NCBI GenBank assembly: GCA_018268035.1
Contig: JAFDXI010000096.1
Location: 1-64,000 of the forward strand
DNA from: Bacteroidota bacterium
GTDB lineage: Bacteria; Bacteroidota; Bacteroidia; Chitinophagales; Chitinophagaceae
Reading direction: 5' to 3'
Length of the DNA stretch: 64,000 nucleotides
Each line of letters starts with the position of its first letter. Position 1 is the first letter of the stretch. Shown here piece after piece: positions 45,979 to 56,225 of this stretch. Made by a program: the position numbers and the translations under genes. The notes under the pieces were generated by a model. The model was not told the origin of the DNA. It saw only the letters and a list, made by a program, of their open reading frames with translations, and ran no database searches.

Positions 45979-46791
45979 ATGAAACTTTCACTTGGATTTT
46001 CTCCTTGTCCTAATGATACATTCATCTTTGATGCTTTGGTGAACAATAAACTAAATGCTCATGGTTTAGAATTTGATGTTGTGCTGGAAGATGTGCAAAC
46101 ACTGAACAGTTGGGCGATGCAGGGAAAATTAGATATTTCAAAAATCAGTTATGGTGTATGGCCTTTATTGCAACATCAATATTATTTAATGGAAAGCGGT
46201 GGCGCATTAGGTAAAGGTGTTGGGCCTTTATTGATTGCCCGGTCTCCTATTCATCTCGATGATATAAATAAAAAAATGATAGCAATACCTGGTGAAAACA
46301 CAACAGCGTATTTATTATTTTCATTGGCGTTCCCTTTAGCAAAACAAAAACAATTTACAGTTTTCAATGAAATAGAAGATGCGGTATTAAATGGCAAAGT
46401 GGATGCAGGCGTTATCATTCATGAAAACAGGTTTACATACCAGGAAAAAGGGTTGCATAAAATAATTGACCTGGGTGATTATTGGGAAACAAAAACACAT
46501 TTACCCATTCCATTAGGCGGTATTGTGGCGAAGAAAAATTTAGATAAAAAAATTATTGAGCAAATTGACAAACTAATCAGTGAAAGTGTTGAATATGCTT
46601 TTAAAAACAACCATGAGCAACTGAGTGAATATGTAACATCACATGCGCAGGAAATGAGTGAGACAGTGATGCGGCAACATATAGATTTATATGTCAATAA
46701 TTTTTCATTAGCGCTCGGCAATGAGGGGAAAAAAGCGGTTGAAAAATTAGTGGAAGTTTATAATAACATCCATCAGGAAGATATAAACTGA
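45979..46791 (+). CDS. mqnD: 1,4-dihydroxy-6-naphthoate synthase
   Basis: The 270-residue protein has the MqnD family start LGFSPCPNDTFIFDAL and the periplasmic-binding-protein-like fold, with ISYGVWPLL and PGENTTAYLLF. It opens cyclic dehypoxanthinyl futalosine to 1,4-dihydroxy-6-naphthoate in the futalosine route to menaquinone. It is co-transcribed with mqnB. The remaining genes mqnA, mqnC and mqnE are not in the window. Confidence 0.94.
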   Translation: MKLSLGFSPCPNDTFIFDALVNNKLNAHGLEFDVVLEDVQTLNSWAMQGKLDISKISYGVWPLLQHQYYLMESGGALGKGVGPLLIARSPIHLDDINKKMIAIPGENTTAYLLFSLAFPLAKQKQFTVFNEIEDAVLNGKVDAGVIIHENRFTYQEKGLHKIIDLGDYWETKTHLPIPLGGIVAKKNLDKKIIEQIDKLISESVEYAFKNNHEQLSEYVTSHAQEMSETVMRQHIDLYVNNFSLALGNEGKKAVEKLVEVYNNIHQEDIN

Positions 46792-46810
46792 AAGTTTTTA
46801 TATCAGCCAT

Positions 46811-47869
46811 TTACATTGAACTATATACTTGCCTGTAACCCTGTGCCATTTGCTCTACACTGAAATTTGTTTGCAACATATTATATGAAGCTTCCCCATG
46901 TGCTTTCATTAAAGCAGGATTATTGATATACTGATTAATAAAATCAATGGCCTGTGCAGGATATTCATATAAAAAACCATTGACACCATTTACTACCAGG
47001 TCATTATTGCCTGGACAGTTTGTCAATAACAATGGAAGCCGCATACTCATCGCTTCGAGTACTGCATAAGATAATCCTTCCCATAACGCAGCAGAGATAT
47101 ACAGGTCAGCCTGACGAAGATTTTTTTCAACTTCAGAACGATCAACCCAACCTGTGATATGAATGTTGGGAGATGAAAGAAAATTTCTTTCATTGCCATC
47201 ACCAACCCAAATAAATTTTACTTTTTTATTGTCAGTAAATGCTGAAGCAACCTGGTTGAACAAAGCAGGATTTTTCTGCCGCATTGCGCGGCCTGTTGTA
47301 ACAATGGTAAAAGTATCTCCATTATTATTTTTTACAGGAGATTCAGGAAAGAATTTCCCATTATTAACATGACCGGCTTTGATGCCAATGCGTTTATAGG
47401 CATCTGCTTCAGATTGGGAAACGCCAATCACTTTTGCAGGAAAGATGCTGACAGCTTTTTCAATTGTTGCAAATGCAGTGCGCGTGAGAGCTGAAACATC
47501 TTTACGCAAAAAAGTTGCACCATGCGGTGCATAAATAACTTTCTTCTGACCAATACGGCGGGCAGCAATTCTTCCTAAAATTCCTGCTTTGGCAGAATGC
47601 AGATGAATGACATCAATCGGTTTTTGTGATTTTAGTATTTTTATCAAATGCCTTAATGCCCTGATATCTTTTGCAGGAGAAATATTTGTGCTGACTTCGG
47701 GCCAGGGAATAAATTTTACTGAAGCAGGAAAAGAAGCATGAGCTTTTTCAAAAAAATGATGACGCCCGTAAACAATTATATGTTCCAGATCGGGGGTACT
47801 GTTAGTAAGGCATCGTAAAAATTCTATTACACCACCTTCGAAAGCTTCAGTAACATGAACAATTTTCAT
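46811..47869 (-). CDS. Glycosyltransferase family 4-like protein
   Basis: The 352-residue GT-B enzyme begins KIVHVTEAFEGGVIEFL, typical of GT4 enzymes. The C-terminal domain has IVTTGRAMRQKNPALF, FIWVGDGNERN and the E-x7-E motif WEGLSYAVLEAMSM. It probably adds a sugar to a surface glycan or exopolysaccharide; donor and acceptor are unknown. ATG 47869 is used rather than a GTG two codons upstream. It is on its own, convergent with mqnD and upstream of recJ. Confidence 0.88.
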   Translation of the reverse strand: MKIVHVTEAFEGGVIEFLRCLTNSTPDLEHIIVYGRHHFFEKAHASFPASVKFIPWPEVSTNISPAKDIRALRHLIKILKSQKPIDVIHLHSAKAGILGRIAARRIGQKKVIYAPHGATFLRKDVSALTRTAFATIEKAVSIFPAKVIGVSQSEADAYKRIGIKAGHVNNGKFFPESPVKNNNGDTFTIVTTGRAMRQKNPALFNQVASAFTDNKKVKFIWVGDGNERNFLSSPNIHITGWVDRSEVEKNLRQADLYISAALWEGLSYAVLEAMSMRLPLLLTNCPGNNDLVVNGVNGFLYEYPAQAIDFINQYINNPALMKAHGEASYNMLQTNFSVEQMAQGYRQVYSSM

Positions 47870-47934
47870 TAGCACAAAATTAATTATTGGATTGTATCAG
47901 ATAAAAAGTATGGCGTTTGTGGCTATACAAATGT

Positions 47935-49632
47935 TTATTTGGAAGGTTTAAAATCTATGACCTTAAGTTGTATCATTCTTTCACCATTCCATTCATTGAT
48001 ATCAAGGGTATAAATAATATCAATTGGTAGCCTGTTATCAAGTAAATCAAATTTATCAGCCATATTAAAACCAATACCAGTAAATGTTTTACCATTTTGT
48101 TGTAACACAAAACGGATATGTTGTTCTTTCAGCACTTTGGAATAACCCGAATCAGTAACATTCCGGGAAATAAAAACAGGACGCATATTACCAGGGCCAA
48201 AAGGTTCCATCTGTTCCAATATATTCAACAATGTAAAATTGATTTCTTTAAAGGAAAGCTCTGCATCAATCAATATTTCAGGAACTAATAAATCTTCATC
48301 AATTGTAGCTGCAACAACCTTTTCAAAGGATTCGATGAAACCTGGGAGTTCAACTTCGCTGAGGCTCAGGCCGGCTGCAGCAAAATGGCCACCATAACCC
48401 AATAAATGTTCACGACAAGCATGAATAGCTTCATACAAATTAAAACCAGGGACACTTCTTGCACTGCCTGCAATCACATCACCACTTTTAGTTAATACAA
48501 TTGTTGGCCTGTAATAATTTTCAATCAATCTGGATGCCACAATACCAACAACACCTTTATGCCAATGTTCTTTGTAAACAACTGTAGTCTTTTTAATTTT
48601 TAATGATGCATCATTTTCGATGATAGACAATGCTTCTTCTGTGATATTGCTATCTGCTTCTTTTCGTTCAGTATTATCATTATGCAACAACCCAGCCAAT
48701 TCCAAAGCTTTATCATAATCATCTTCAATAAATAACTGAACTGCTTTTCGGGCGTCATCCATCCTGCCTGCAGCATTGATGCGGGGTGCAACAATAAATA
48801 CAAGTGTATTGATATGGATTTGCTTTTGCATGCCAGCCAGTGTTAGCAGTGCTTTTAAACTAACAGCGGGATTCTCATTTGCTTTTTTTAATCCATAAAA
48901 TGCTAATACCCGGTTTTCATCGGTGATTTCAACAATGTCTGCTGCAATAGCGACAGCAACAAGATCAATATATTTCAGAAAGGTTGAATCAGGCAATTTT
49001 AATTCTTCACTCAATGCCTGCATAAGTTTAAATCCAACCCCACAACCACAAAGCTCCTTGAAAGGATAGTTACAATCGTGTTGCTTAGGGTCGAGCACTG
49101 CCACTGCATCTGGCACAATATCATCAGGTAAATGATGATCGCAAATCACAAAATCAATATTGAATTGTTTTGCATATTCAACCAATGATGCAGATTTGAT
49201 TCCACAATCCAAAGAAATGATTAGTGAGAAATTATTTTCATTGGCATAATCAATACCTGCTTTTGAAATGCCATAACCTTCACGATAACGATGTGGAATA
49301 TAAAAACCGACATTCGGATAAATAGATTTTAAATACTGGTACATGCAGGCGACAGAAGTGGTGCCGTCCACATCATAATCACCAAAAACCAAAATATTTT
49401 CACTATCGTTGATAGCGGTAATTATTCTGGTTACAGCTTTGAGCATATCCTTCATTAGCCAGGGGTCATGAAGCAGGGAAAGCTCAGGTCGAAAAAATTT
49501 TTTTGATAATTCATAATTATCAATTCCACGTTGCACTAATATGCGGCAGAGCGTTTTATTTATCTGAAGGGAGTGATGCAGTTGCAAGACTTTATCTTCA
49601 TCGGTAGTTAATATCGTCCATCTTTTTTCCAT
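47935..49632 (-). CDS. recJ: Single-stranded-DNA-specific exonuclease RecJ
   Basis: The 565-residue 5'-3' exonuclease on single-stranded DNA acts in recombination and mismatch repair. The DHH phosphoesterase motifs are FGDYDVDGTTS, SLDCGI and ICDHHLP, and the DHHA1 domain carries GSARSVPG and GGHFAAAG. Its start overlaps the stop of the polyprenyl synthase gene by one base (TGATG), so the two are coupled. ATG 49632 is the start; the TTG just upstream is unlikely. Confidence 0.96.
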   Translation of the reverse strand: MEKRWTILTTDEDKVLQLHHSLQINKTLCRILVQRGIDNYELSKKFFRPELSLLHDPWLMKDMLKAVTRIITAINDSENILVFGDYDVDGTTSVACMYQYLKSIYPNVGFYIPHRYREGYGISKAGIDYANENNFSLIISLDCGIKSASLVEYAKQFNIDFVICDHHLPDDIVPDAVAVLDPKQHDCNYPFKELCGCGVGFKLMQALSEELKLPDSTFLKYIDLVAVAIAADIVEITDENRVLAFYGLKKANENPAVSLKALLTLAGMQKQIHINTLVFIVAPRINAAGRMDDARKAVQLFIEDDYDKALELAGLLHNDNTERKEADSNITEEALSIIENDASLKIKKTTVVYKEHWHKGVVGIVASRLIENYYRPTIVLTKSGDVIAGSARSVPGFNLYEAIHACREHLLGYGGHFAAAGLSLSEVELPGFIESFEKVVAATIDEDLLVPEILIDAELSFKEINFTLLNILEQMEPFGPGNMRPVFISRNVTDSGYSKVLKEQHIRFVLQQNGKTFTGIGFNMADKFDLLDNRLPIDIIYTLDINEWNGERMIQLKVIDFKPSK

Positions 49633-50594
49633 CAATACTTCCTGTCGGTTGTGTAACGAACCAAATCTTCAAGGGCTTCCCTTGTTTCAGAAGGTTCAAA
49701 TTCATGTAATAATTCCAAAGCCTTATCCCTGAATGTAAGCATTTTTTCAGTAGCATAGGTAATTCCACCCGCGTTTTTCACTGCCTCAACAACAAAATGC
49801 ACTTTTTCCTTATTCCTGTTTTCATTTTTAATAATGTAAATAATTTTTTTGCGTAGTTGCCTATCGCAGTGATTCAGGGTATAGATTATGGGCAGTGTCA
49901 GTTTTTTTTCCTTTATATCTATACCAGTAGGCTTACCAATATTTTCATCACTATAATCAAATAAATCATCTTTAATCTGAAAGGCCATTCCTACATTTTC
50001 TCCAAACAATTGAATTTTATGGATACTTGCATCATTAGAAAATGTAGTGGAAGCTCCTGCACCACAAGCCGAAGACAGTAAAGAGGCTGTTTTACCTTTT
50101 ATAATATTGTAATAAATTTCTTCATTAAGATTAAGATTCCGGGATTTTTCAATTTGAAGAAGTTCTCCTTCACTCATCAGTTTTACTGCTTCTGATAAAA
50201 TTTGCAAAACTTTAAAATCGTTATTATTCAACGATAATAACAGTCCTTTTGAGAGCAAATAATCACCCACGAGCACAGCAACTTTGTTTTTCCACAAGGC
50301 ATTTATAGAAAAAAAGCTCCTGCGTTCCAGCGATTCATCTACCACATCATCATGAACAAGGGTTGCAGTGTGCAATAATTCTACTAAAGAAGCCGCCCTG
50401 TAAGTTGCCGTAGTGATTTCACCCCCTAGTTTTGCAGATAATAACACGAACATTGGCCGCATCTGTTTACCCTTTCTTTTTACAATATACTGCATGATTC
50501 TATCAAGTAGAGGGGCATTACTTTTCACTGCATTTTTGAAGTAATCCTCAAACTTTACTAAATCTTGGTCTATTAATTGTATAGCTCTTTTCAT
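49632..50594 (-). CDS. Trans-polyprenyl diphosphate synthase (octaprenyl/heptaprenyl-type)
   Basis: This 320-residue enzyme condenses isopentenyl diphosphate units to make the long prenyl chain of menaquinone. The first aspartate-rich motif is in LVHDDVVDESLERR and the second in FQIKDDLFDY, with a conserved GKQMRPMFVLLSA. The chain length cannot be told from sequence. ATG 50594 is preferred over the TTG 7 codons upstream. It fits with mqnB and mqnD in the same window. Confidence 0.92.
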   Translation of the reverse strand: MKRAIQLIDQDLVKFEDYFKNAVKSNAPLLDRIMQYIVKRKGKQMRPMFVLLSAKLGGEITTATYRAASLVELLHTATLVHDDVVDESLERRSFFSINALWKNKVAVLVGDYLLSKGLLLSLNNNDFKVLQILSEAVKLMSEGELLQIEKSRNLNLNEEIYYNIIKGKTASLLSSACGAGASTTFSNDASIHKIQLFGENVGMAFQIKDDLFDYSDENIGKPTGIDIKEKKLTLPIIYTLNHCDRQLRKKIIYIIKNENRNKEKVHFVVEAVKNAGGITYATEKMLTFRDKALELLHEFEPSETREALEDLVRYTTDRKY

Positions 50595-50711
50595 TAATTT
50601 TTGAAACTGTTGCAAGATATGTGAAAACTAAATGGTGATAAGAAAGCAGCATATTTAATAATGTCCTTGTCATTAATGCAGTTTCAATCAAAACAAAATA
50701 AATATCAAAAA

Positions 50712-50742
50712 TTTGGTATTTCATAATCAATTAATACTTTTG
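50712..50742 (+). promoter_or_regulatory. Promoter of the OmpA-family gene
   Basis: TTTG at 50712-50715, 19 bp, and TACTTTTG at 50735-50742 match the Bacteroidota consensus TTTG-N19-TAnnTTTG exactly. The start codon is 47 bp after the -7 element. Confidence 0.8.
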
Positions 50743-50789
50743 CATTTGAAATTAATTAGGGAAACATTAAACAATTTAAAATTTTACCT

Positions 50790-52355
50790 ATGGTAAGCAA
50801 GAAGCTGAAATTACTGTTAGCCTTCGTTGGGCTCTTACAGATTATGTCTTATGCGCAAACAAATACTACGACTTCACTGTCTAGTACAGATGCTAATTGG
50901 GCTTATGATTCTTCAAAGGTTTCTACGAAGAATATGCCCCAGTACAATGAATTTCAAAATTATCAAACCCCTTATCCGGCAAAGCCAAGAAGTATGTGGG
51001 AATTGAGTGTTGGCGGCGGCAATGCTATTGTGATTGGCGACAGGCCAATTTTACATAAAGGTGATAAAGGCGGTTCTTATGTTGGTGGTATGACTGGAAG
51101 TATCTCAGCAAGATTTCCAATCAGCCATGTATTTTCTGGCAGATTAGGTTACATGGGCAGTTTCCAGAAAATACCTGGTTATAAAAATGATGCTGGTTCA
51201 TATTATATTCCTTATAGTGGGAACGTTACACATGCATTGAATGCAGATTTGATTGCATCTTTGAATACAATCAGCTCACACAGGGGCAATCCTAAAACAA
51301 ATATTTATGTATTTGTAGGTTATAGCATTGCTTCGACTCAAATTTCTGCTGGCGAAAAAGGATTCCTTAAATATTTTAACGGTTCAGTTCGCACAGATGT
51401 TTATGCACAAGACAATAGCAATCTAATTAGCACATTCCATCATAAAAATTCAGATGGCATTGGAACACAGGCTCTGTATCATAATATTGATTTTGGTGGT
51501 GGTTTAGCATTTAAATTGAGCCCAAGGGTTAACTTAGCATTTGAAGAAAGGATTTCCAGCCCTTTGACAGGTGTTGATATTCTGGATGGTTACGTTGGTT
51601 CAAGAGGTCACGGTCTTGATGCTGATAAAATGGCATATTCAACTATTAAGTTGAACTTCAATCTTGGAAATTCAGCAACTCATACTGAGCCATTATGGTG
51701 GATTAATCCTAACAATTATATTTATAATGAAGTTGCTACTCCTAAACACATGAAATTGCCTCCGGTTGTTTTACCTGATGCTGATGGTGATGGCGTAACT
51801 GACCAATTTGATATGGAACCAAATACTCCTGCAGGATGTGCAGTTGATGTTCATGGTGTTAGTCTTGATACTGATGGTGATGGCGTTCCTGATTGTCGTG
51901 ATAAAGAAAAACTTACTCCTCAGAATTGCTTCCCTGTAAATGCTGATGGTGTTGGAACTTGTCCAGAACCAGAATGTTGCAAAAATATCCAACCTGCAGC
52001 AGCAGCTTGTAACATTGGTAGCTTACCAAGTGTTCAATTCAAAACAGGTAGTGCTAAACTGAGCAGCACAGCTACTTCTCTTCTTGATAATGTAGCAAAT
52101 CAGTTGACATCAAACCCTGATTGTAAAGTGAAATTAGTTGGTTATGGTGCTTCTGATAAGAGAGCTCAACAACTTAGCTGGGATCATGTGAATGCTATTA
52201 AGACTTACCTTACTGAGAAGAAAGGAATTTCTGAAAGCCGCATCATCTTCACTTATGGTATGGATGGTAATGGTACTACAGTTGACTTAGTTCCAACTAC
52301 AGAAGACGGTCCTAATACAGTTCCTGCTCCACATCCAAATCTTAGAAAAGGATAA
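50790..52355 (+). CDS. OmpA-family outer-membrane protein with thrombospondin type 3 repeats
   Basis: The 521-residue protein has a signal peptide ending SYAQ (near 23). An N-terminal beta-barrel runs from about 60 to 310. Two calcium-binding type 3 repeats follow (DADGDGVTDQFD at about 330 and DTDGDGVPDCRD near 360), and then a cysteine-rich linker. A C-terminal OmpA-like domain starts near 405. The OmpA domain keeps SVQFKTGSAKLS but is poor in the canonical peptidoglycan-binding residues. It has a consensus promoter and a terminator and is likely abundant. Confidence 0.9.
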   Translation: MVSKKLKLLLAFVGLLQIMSYAQTNTTTSLSSTDANWAYDSSKVSTKNMPQYNEFQNYQTPYPAKPRSMWELSVGGGNAIVIGDRPILHKGDKGGSYVGGMTGSISARFPISHVFSGRLGYMGSFQKIPGYKNDAGSYYIPYSGNVTHALNADLIASLNTISSHRGNPKTNIYVFVGYSIASTQISAGEKGFLKYFNGSVRTDVYAQDNSNLISTFHHKNSDGIGTQALYHNIDFGGGLAFKLSPRVNLAFEERISSPLTGVDILDGYVGSRGHGLDADKMAYSTIKLNFNLGNSATHTEPLWWINPNNYIYNEVATPKHMKLPPVVLPDADGDGVTDQFDMEPNTPAGCAVDVHGVSLDTDGDGVPDCRDKEKLTPQNCFPVNADGVGTCPEPECCKNIQPAAAACNIGSLPSVQFKTGSAKLSSTATSLLDNVANQLTSNPDCKVKLVGYGASDKRAQQLSWDHVNAIKTYLTEKKGISESRIIFTYGMDGNGTTVDLVPTTEDGPNTVPAPHPNLRKG

Positions 52356-52374
52356 TCTGAAATTTATAAGATAT

Positions 52375-52406
52375 AAAAAAGCCGTTGCAAATGCAACGGC
52401 TTTTTT
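52375..52406 (+). terminator. Terminator after the OmpA-family gene
   Basis: A run of A and GCCGTTGCA pair with TGCAACGGC and a run of T: a 9-bp GC-rich stem extended by six A:T pairs, with a 2-nt loop as drawn. Confidence 0.92.
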
Positions 52407-52453
52407 ATTGCAATATTTTAAATTTTTAACCCCTTAGCATCTCCAAAAAGCAT

Positions 52454-52461
52454 TACCTTTG
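52454..52461 (+). promoter_or_regulatory. -7 promoter element of fusA
   Basis: TACCTTTG matches TAnnTTTG and lies 122 bp upstream of fusA; the -33 element is weak. It would leave a leader of about 115 bases. Confidence 0.45.
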
Positions 52462-52583
52462 CCGCTCAAAAAAATTTACACTACCTGTTGAAATTTTATT
52501 AGCTGTAAAAATGTTGCCAAACCACAATATACAAACAGCAATGATGTTCAAAAGTTGATAAACAAATAACAATACGAAATAAT

Positions 52584-54734
52584 ATGGCCGATTTAAAATT
52601 GCAAAGAAATTTTGGTATTGCCGCACATATTGATGCCGGTAAGACGACCACTACTGAACGTATCTTAAGATACACCGGGATGATCCATCGAATTGGTGAA
52701 GTACACGAAGGTGCTGCTACTACTGACTGGATGGAGCAGGAAAAAGAAAGAGGAATCACCATTACTTCTGCAGCAGTAAGCTGCCAATGGAATTTTCCAA
52801 CTGACCAGGGTAAATCAGTTGCAAATACAAAAAAATATTATTTCAATATTATTGATACACCCGGCCACGTTGACTTTACTGTAGAAGTAGAACGATCTAT
52901 GCGTGTGTTAGATGGTTTGATTGCTCTTTTTTCAGCAGTTGATGGTGTTGAGCCCCAGAGTGAAACTGTTTGGCGCCAGGCTAACAGGTATGGTGTGCCA
53001 AGAATTGGTTTTGTCAATAAAATGGATCGTGCCGGAGCAGACTTCCTGAATGTGGTACACCAGGTAAGAGAAATGCTGGGTGCGAAAAGCGTACCGCTTC
53101 AGTTACCAATTGGCGCAGAAGATAATTTCAAAGGTGTTGTGGATCTTATACAAATGAAAGGGATTATTTGGGATGATGCTACTGAAGGAATGACTTATAA
53201 AGAAATCCCGATTCCTGAGGATATGAAAGATGAGGTGGATGAATGGCGGGCTAAATTAATAGAAGCTGTTGCAGAATATGATGACAAATTATTGGAAAAA
53301 TTCTTTGATGATCCTAATAGCATCTCAGAAGATGAAGTGCATGAAGCTATCCGTAAAGCAACAATTGACTTGAGCATTGTTCCTATGCTCTGTGGTTCAT
53401 CATTTAAGAATAAAGGAGTGCAAACAGCATTAGATGCAGTTTGTCGTTACCTGCCTTCACCACTTGATTTACCTGATACAGTTGGTACCGATCCTGACAA
53501 TGGTGAAGAAATTTCCAGGAAAGCCGATCCCAAAGAACCATTCTCAGCATTAGCTTTTAAAATTATGACAGACCCGTTTGTTGGTCGTCTTGCGTTTTTC
53601 CGTTGTTATAGCGGTCATTTGGATGCAGGTTCATACGTTAAGAATATGCGTAGTGGAAAAAATGAACGCATCAGCCGTATCATGAAAATGTTTGCCAACA
53701 AACAGAACCCAATTGATTTTATCGAAGCAGGTGATATTGGTGCTGCGGTTGGCTTCAAAGAAATTAAAACCGGTGATACTCTATGTAATGAAGACCACCC
53801 GATTGTTTTGGAAAATATGTTTATTCCTGAACCAGTGATTTCAGTTGCCGTTGAACCTAAAACACAGGCAGACGTTGACAAAATGGGAATGGCTATATCC
53901 AAACTGGTTGAAGAGGATCCAACACTCAGGGTAAAAACAGATGAAGATACCGGTCAGACAATTCTTTCCGGGATGGGCGAATTACACCTTGAAATTATTG
54001 TTGACCGAATGAAACGTGAATTTAAGGTTGAAGTAAACCAGGGTAATCCACAGGTTGCTTATAAGGAAGCATTCACCAAAACAATTGAACATCGCGAAGT
54101 GTTGAAAAAACAAAGTGGTGGTCGTGGCAAATTTGCAGATATTCAATTTGAAATAGGACCTGCTGATCAGGACTGGATGAAAGAGAATCCAGGTAAAGGT
54201 TTCCAGTTTGTCAATAATATTTTTGGCGGATCAATCCCTCGTGAATTTGTCCCGGCAATTCAAAAAGGTTTTGAAAATTCAATGGGAACAGGTGTATTAG
54301 CCGCATATCCTGTTGAGAATATGAAAGTGAGAATATTTGATGGTAGTTTTCATGCTGTTGACTCAGACTCAATGAGCTTTGAACTTTGTGCCAAAGCAGG
54401 TTTTCGTGAAGCTGGTAAGAAAGCAAAACCAGTATTATTAGAACCAATCATGAAAGTGGAAGTAGTTACTCCCGATCAATATATGGGTGATGTAACTGGT
54501 GATCTTAACCGCCGTCGTGGTATGTTAGAAGGTATGGATAGCCGTGGAAATGCACAGGTAATTAAAGCTAAAGTACCATTGAGTGAAATGTTTGGTTATG
54601 TTACTCAATTGAGATCTTTATCTTCAGGCCGTGCAGCATCTACTATGGAATTTTCACATTATGCACCGGCACCAAACAATATTGCTGAAGAAGTAATTGC
54701 AAAAAGCAAGGGCAAAGTGAAAGTTGAAGACTAA
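52584..54734 (+). CDS. fusA: Elongation factor G
   Basis: This 716-residue translational GTPase moves tRNA and mRNA through the ribosome. The GTP-binding motifs are [15 protein letters not shown] (G1), DTPGHVDFT (G3) and NKMDRAG (G4). The ribosome-binding domains follow, with [18 protein letters not shown] and [11 protein letters not shown]. Length is typical. It stands apart from rpsL/rpsG/tuf here, unlike the str operon order of many bacteria. A bidirectional terminator follows. Confidence 0.97.
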   Translation: MADLKLQRNFGIAAHIDAGKTTTTERILRYTGMIHRIGEVHEGAATTDWMEQEKERGITITSAAVSCQWNFPTDQGKSVANTKKYYFNIIDTPGHVDFTVEVERSMRVLDGLIALFSAVDGVEPQSETVWRQANRYGVPRIGFVNKMDRAGADFLNVVHQVREMLGAKSVPLQLPIGAEDNFKGVVDLIQMKGIIWDDATEGMTYKEIPIPEDMKDEVDEWRAKLIEAVAEYDDKLLEKFFDDPNSISEDEVHEAIRKATIDLSIVPMLCGSSFKNKGVQTALDAVCRYLPSPLDLPDTVGTDPDNGEEISRKADPKEPFSALAFKIMTDPFVGRLAFFRCYSGHLDAGSYVKNMRSGKNERISRIMKMFANKQNPIDFIEAGDIGAAVGFKEIKTGDTLCNEDHPIVLENMFIPEPVISVAVEPKTQADVDKMGMAISKLVEEDPTLRVKTDEDTGQTILSGMGELHLEIIVDRMKREFKVEVNQGNPQVAYKEAFTKTIEHREVLKKQSGGRGKFADIQFEIGPADQDWMKENPGKGFQFVNNIFGGSIPREFVPAIQKGFENSMGTGVLAAYPVENMKVRIFDGSFHAVDSDSMSFELCAKAGFREAGKKAKPVLLEPIMKVEVVTPDQYMGDVTGDLNRRRGMLEGMDSRGNAQVIKAKVPLSEMFGYVTQLRSLSSGRAASTMEFSHYAPAPNNIAEEVIAKSKGKVKVED

Positions 54735-54770
54735 AATTAAGATTAAGATTGTTGTATAAATTCAAAATAG

Positions 54771-54793
54771 AAAACCCTGCATTGCGGGGTTTT
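54771..54793. terminator. Bidirectional terminator between fusA and the nuo operon
   Basis: AAAACCCTGC pairs with GCGGGGTTTT (one G:U pair) around a 3-nt loop. It lies between the convergent 3' ends of fusA and nuoN. Confidence 0.85.
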
Positions 54794-54824
54794 AATTTGC
54801 AGTTGATTTGAATTCGAAATCCAA

Positions 54825-56213
54825 TTAAAAATATAACCAGTTAAAAATAATCTGAGGGAAAATACCCACTATTATAATGATTGCAGCTAATGCAAGCAAT
54901 CCAACTTTAAAGCTACCAGAAATATCTTCTGTTTGCGGATCTCCTGTTTTAAAATACATAGCCTGGATAACCCGGAAATAATAATATGAACTAATAGCAG
55001 CAAACACTACGCCTGTAACTACTAACCAGGTATATGTTCCAGTTGCAATCACAGCACTCAACATATAATATTTAGCAAGAAACCCTGCTGTTAAAGGAAT
55101 GCCTGCAAGTGATAATAAAAAAACAGTGTTGGCAGCAGCAACAACAGGCTGGGTTTTTGCAAGGCCATTATAACCTTCATAAGTAATATCTTTCACCTTT
55201 GCAAGAACAGCAAAAACACCAATTGTAGCCAGGCAATATGCTACTGAATACAGCAATAATCCTTTATTAGCAAAATCATTCAGGCTGAATAATGCAAATA
55301 ACATGAATCCGGCATGTGCTATACTGGAATATGCCATCATCCTTTTTACACTCTGTTGGAAGATGGCAGTTATATTACCAAATAATAAAGTGGCAACAAC
55401 GATTATTGAAAACAGTAATCGCCAGTCAATAGCACTCGATGTTCCTATCATCCTAATATAACACAACTTAAGGAAGGCAATAAAGCCTGCCACTTTCACA
55501 ATTGTGGCCATGAATGATGTAACAACTGATGGTGCACCATCATAAACATCAGGTGTCCAGAAATGAAATGGTGCTGCAGATACTTTAAAACACATTGATG
55601 TCATTAACAATAATAAACCTACAATCTCAAGAAATGAGACCCCCTTATATAATCCGGTTTCCGTCCTCGCCACTTCAAGAGTGAAAGTGCCTGTGCCTCC
55701 ATACATCAATGCAATTCCCATTAACATGAGGCCAGTTGAAAATGACCCCATCAAAAAATATTTTAATGCAGCTTCATTACTTTTAAGGTTATGCTTGTCA
55801 CTCCCGGTTAATATATATAATGGTATTGTCAATATTTCGATACCAATAAAAAGCATCAATAAGTTATTATATGCAGAAAGAATGCCTACTCCACACAATA
55901 CAAAAAACAACAAAACAAGATACTCGGCTATATTTTTTTCCAGTCTTTCAATATCTTTTCCTGAAACCAATACATATAATAATGTACATCCTATTGCTAT
56001 GCTATTAAATAACAAACCAAAAGTAGAATAGGATAACATGCCCATTGTATCAACTTTGAAGATAACAGTACCGCCTGTCTCCATCATGTTTACAATAAGC
56101 AACACCAATAATCCAATTGCAGCTATATGCCTGTAAGCAGATTTATTGCTCACAAGGAAACTGCAAAACATCATAATTACGCCCCAGATTGCTGAAAATA
56201 TAATTTCGTTCAT
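54825..56213 (-). CDS. nuoN: NADH-quinone oxidoreductase subunit N
   Basis: This 462-residue membrane subunit of complex I has about 13-14 hydrophobic helices and an antiporter-like fold. Conserved stretches include GIEILTIPLYIL, AAPFHFWTPDVYDGAP and MMAYSSIAHAGFM. It helps pump protons as NADH electrons pass to menaquinone. It is the last gene of the operon, 12 bp after nuoM. Confidence 0.95.
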   Translation of the reverse strand: MNEIIFSAIWGVIMMFCSFLVSNKSAYRHIAAIGLLVLLIVNMMETGGTVIFKVDTMGMLSYSTFGLLFNSIAIGCTLLYVLVSGKDIERLEKNIAEYLVLLFFVLCGVGILSAYNNLLMLFIGIEILTIPLYILTGSDKHNLKSNEAALKYFLMGSFSTGLMLMGIALMYGGTGTFTLEVARTETGLYKGVSFLEIVGLLLLMTSMCFKVSAAPFHFWTPDVYDGAPSVVTSFMATIVKVAGFIAFLKLCYIRMIGTSSAIDWRLLFSIIVVATLLFGNITAIFQQSVKRMMAYSSIAHAGFMLFALFSLNDFANKGLLLYSVAYCLATIGVFAVLAKVKDITYEGYNGLAKTQPVVAAANTVFLLSLAGIPLTAGFLAKYYMLSAVIATGTYTWLVVTGVVFAAISSYYYFRVIQAMYFKTGDPQTEDISGSFKVGLLALAAIIIIVGIFPQIIFNWLYF

Positions 56214-56225
56214 ACTGCTATTCTG

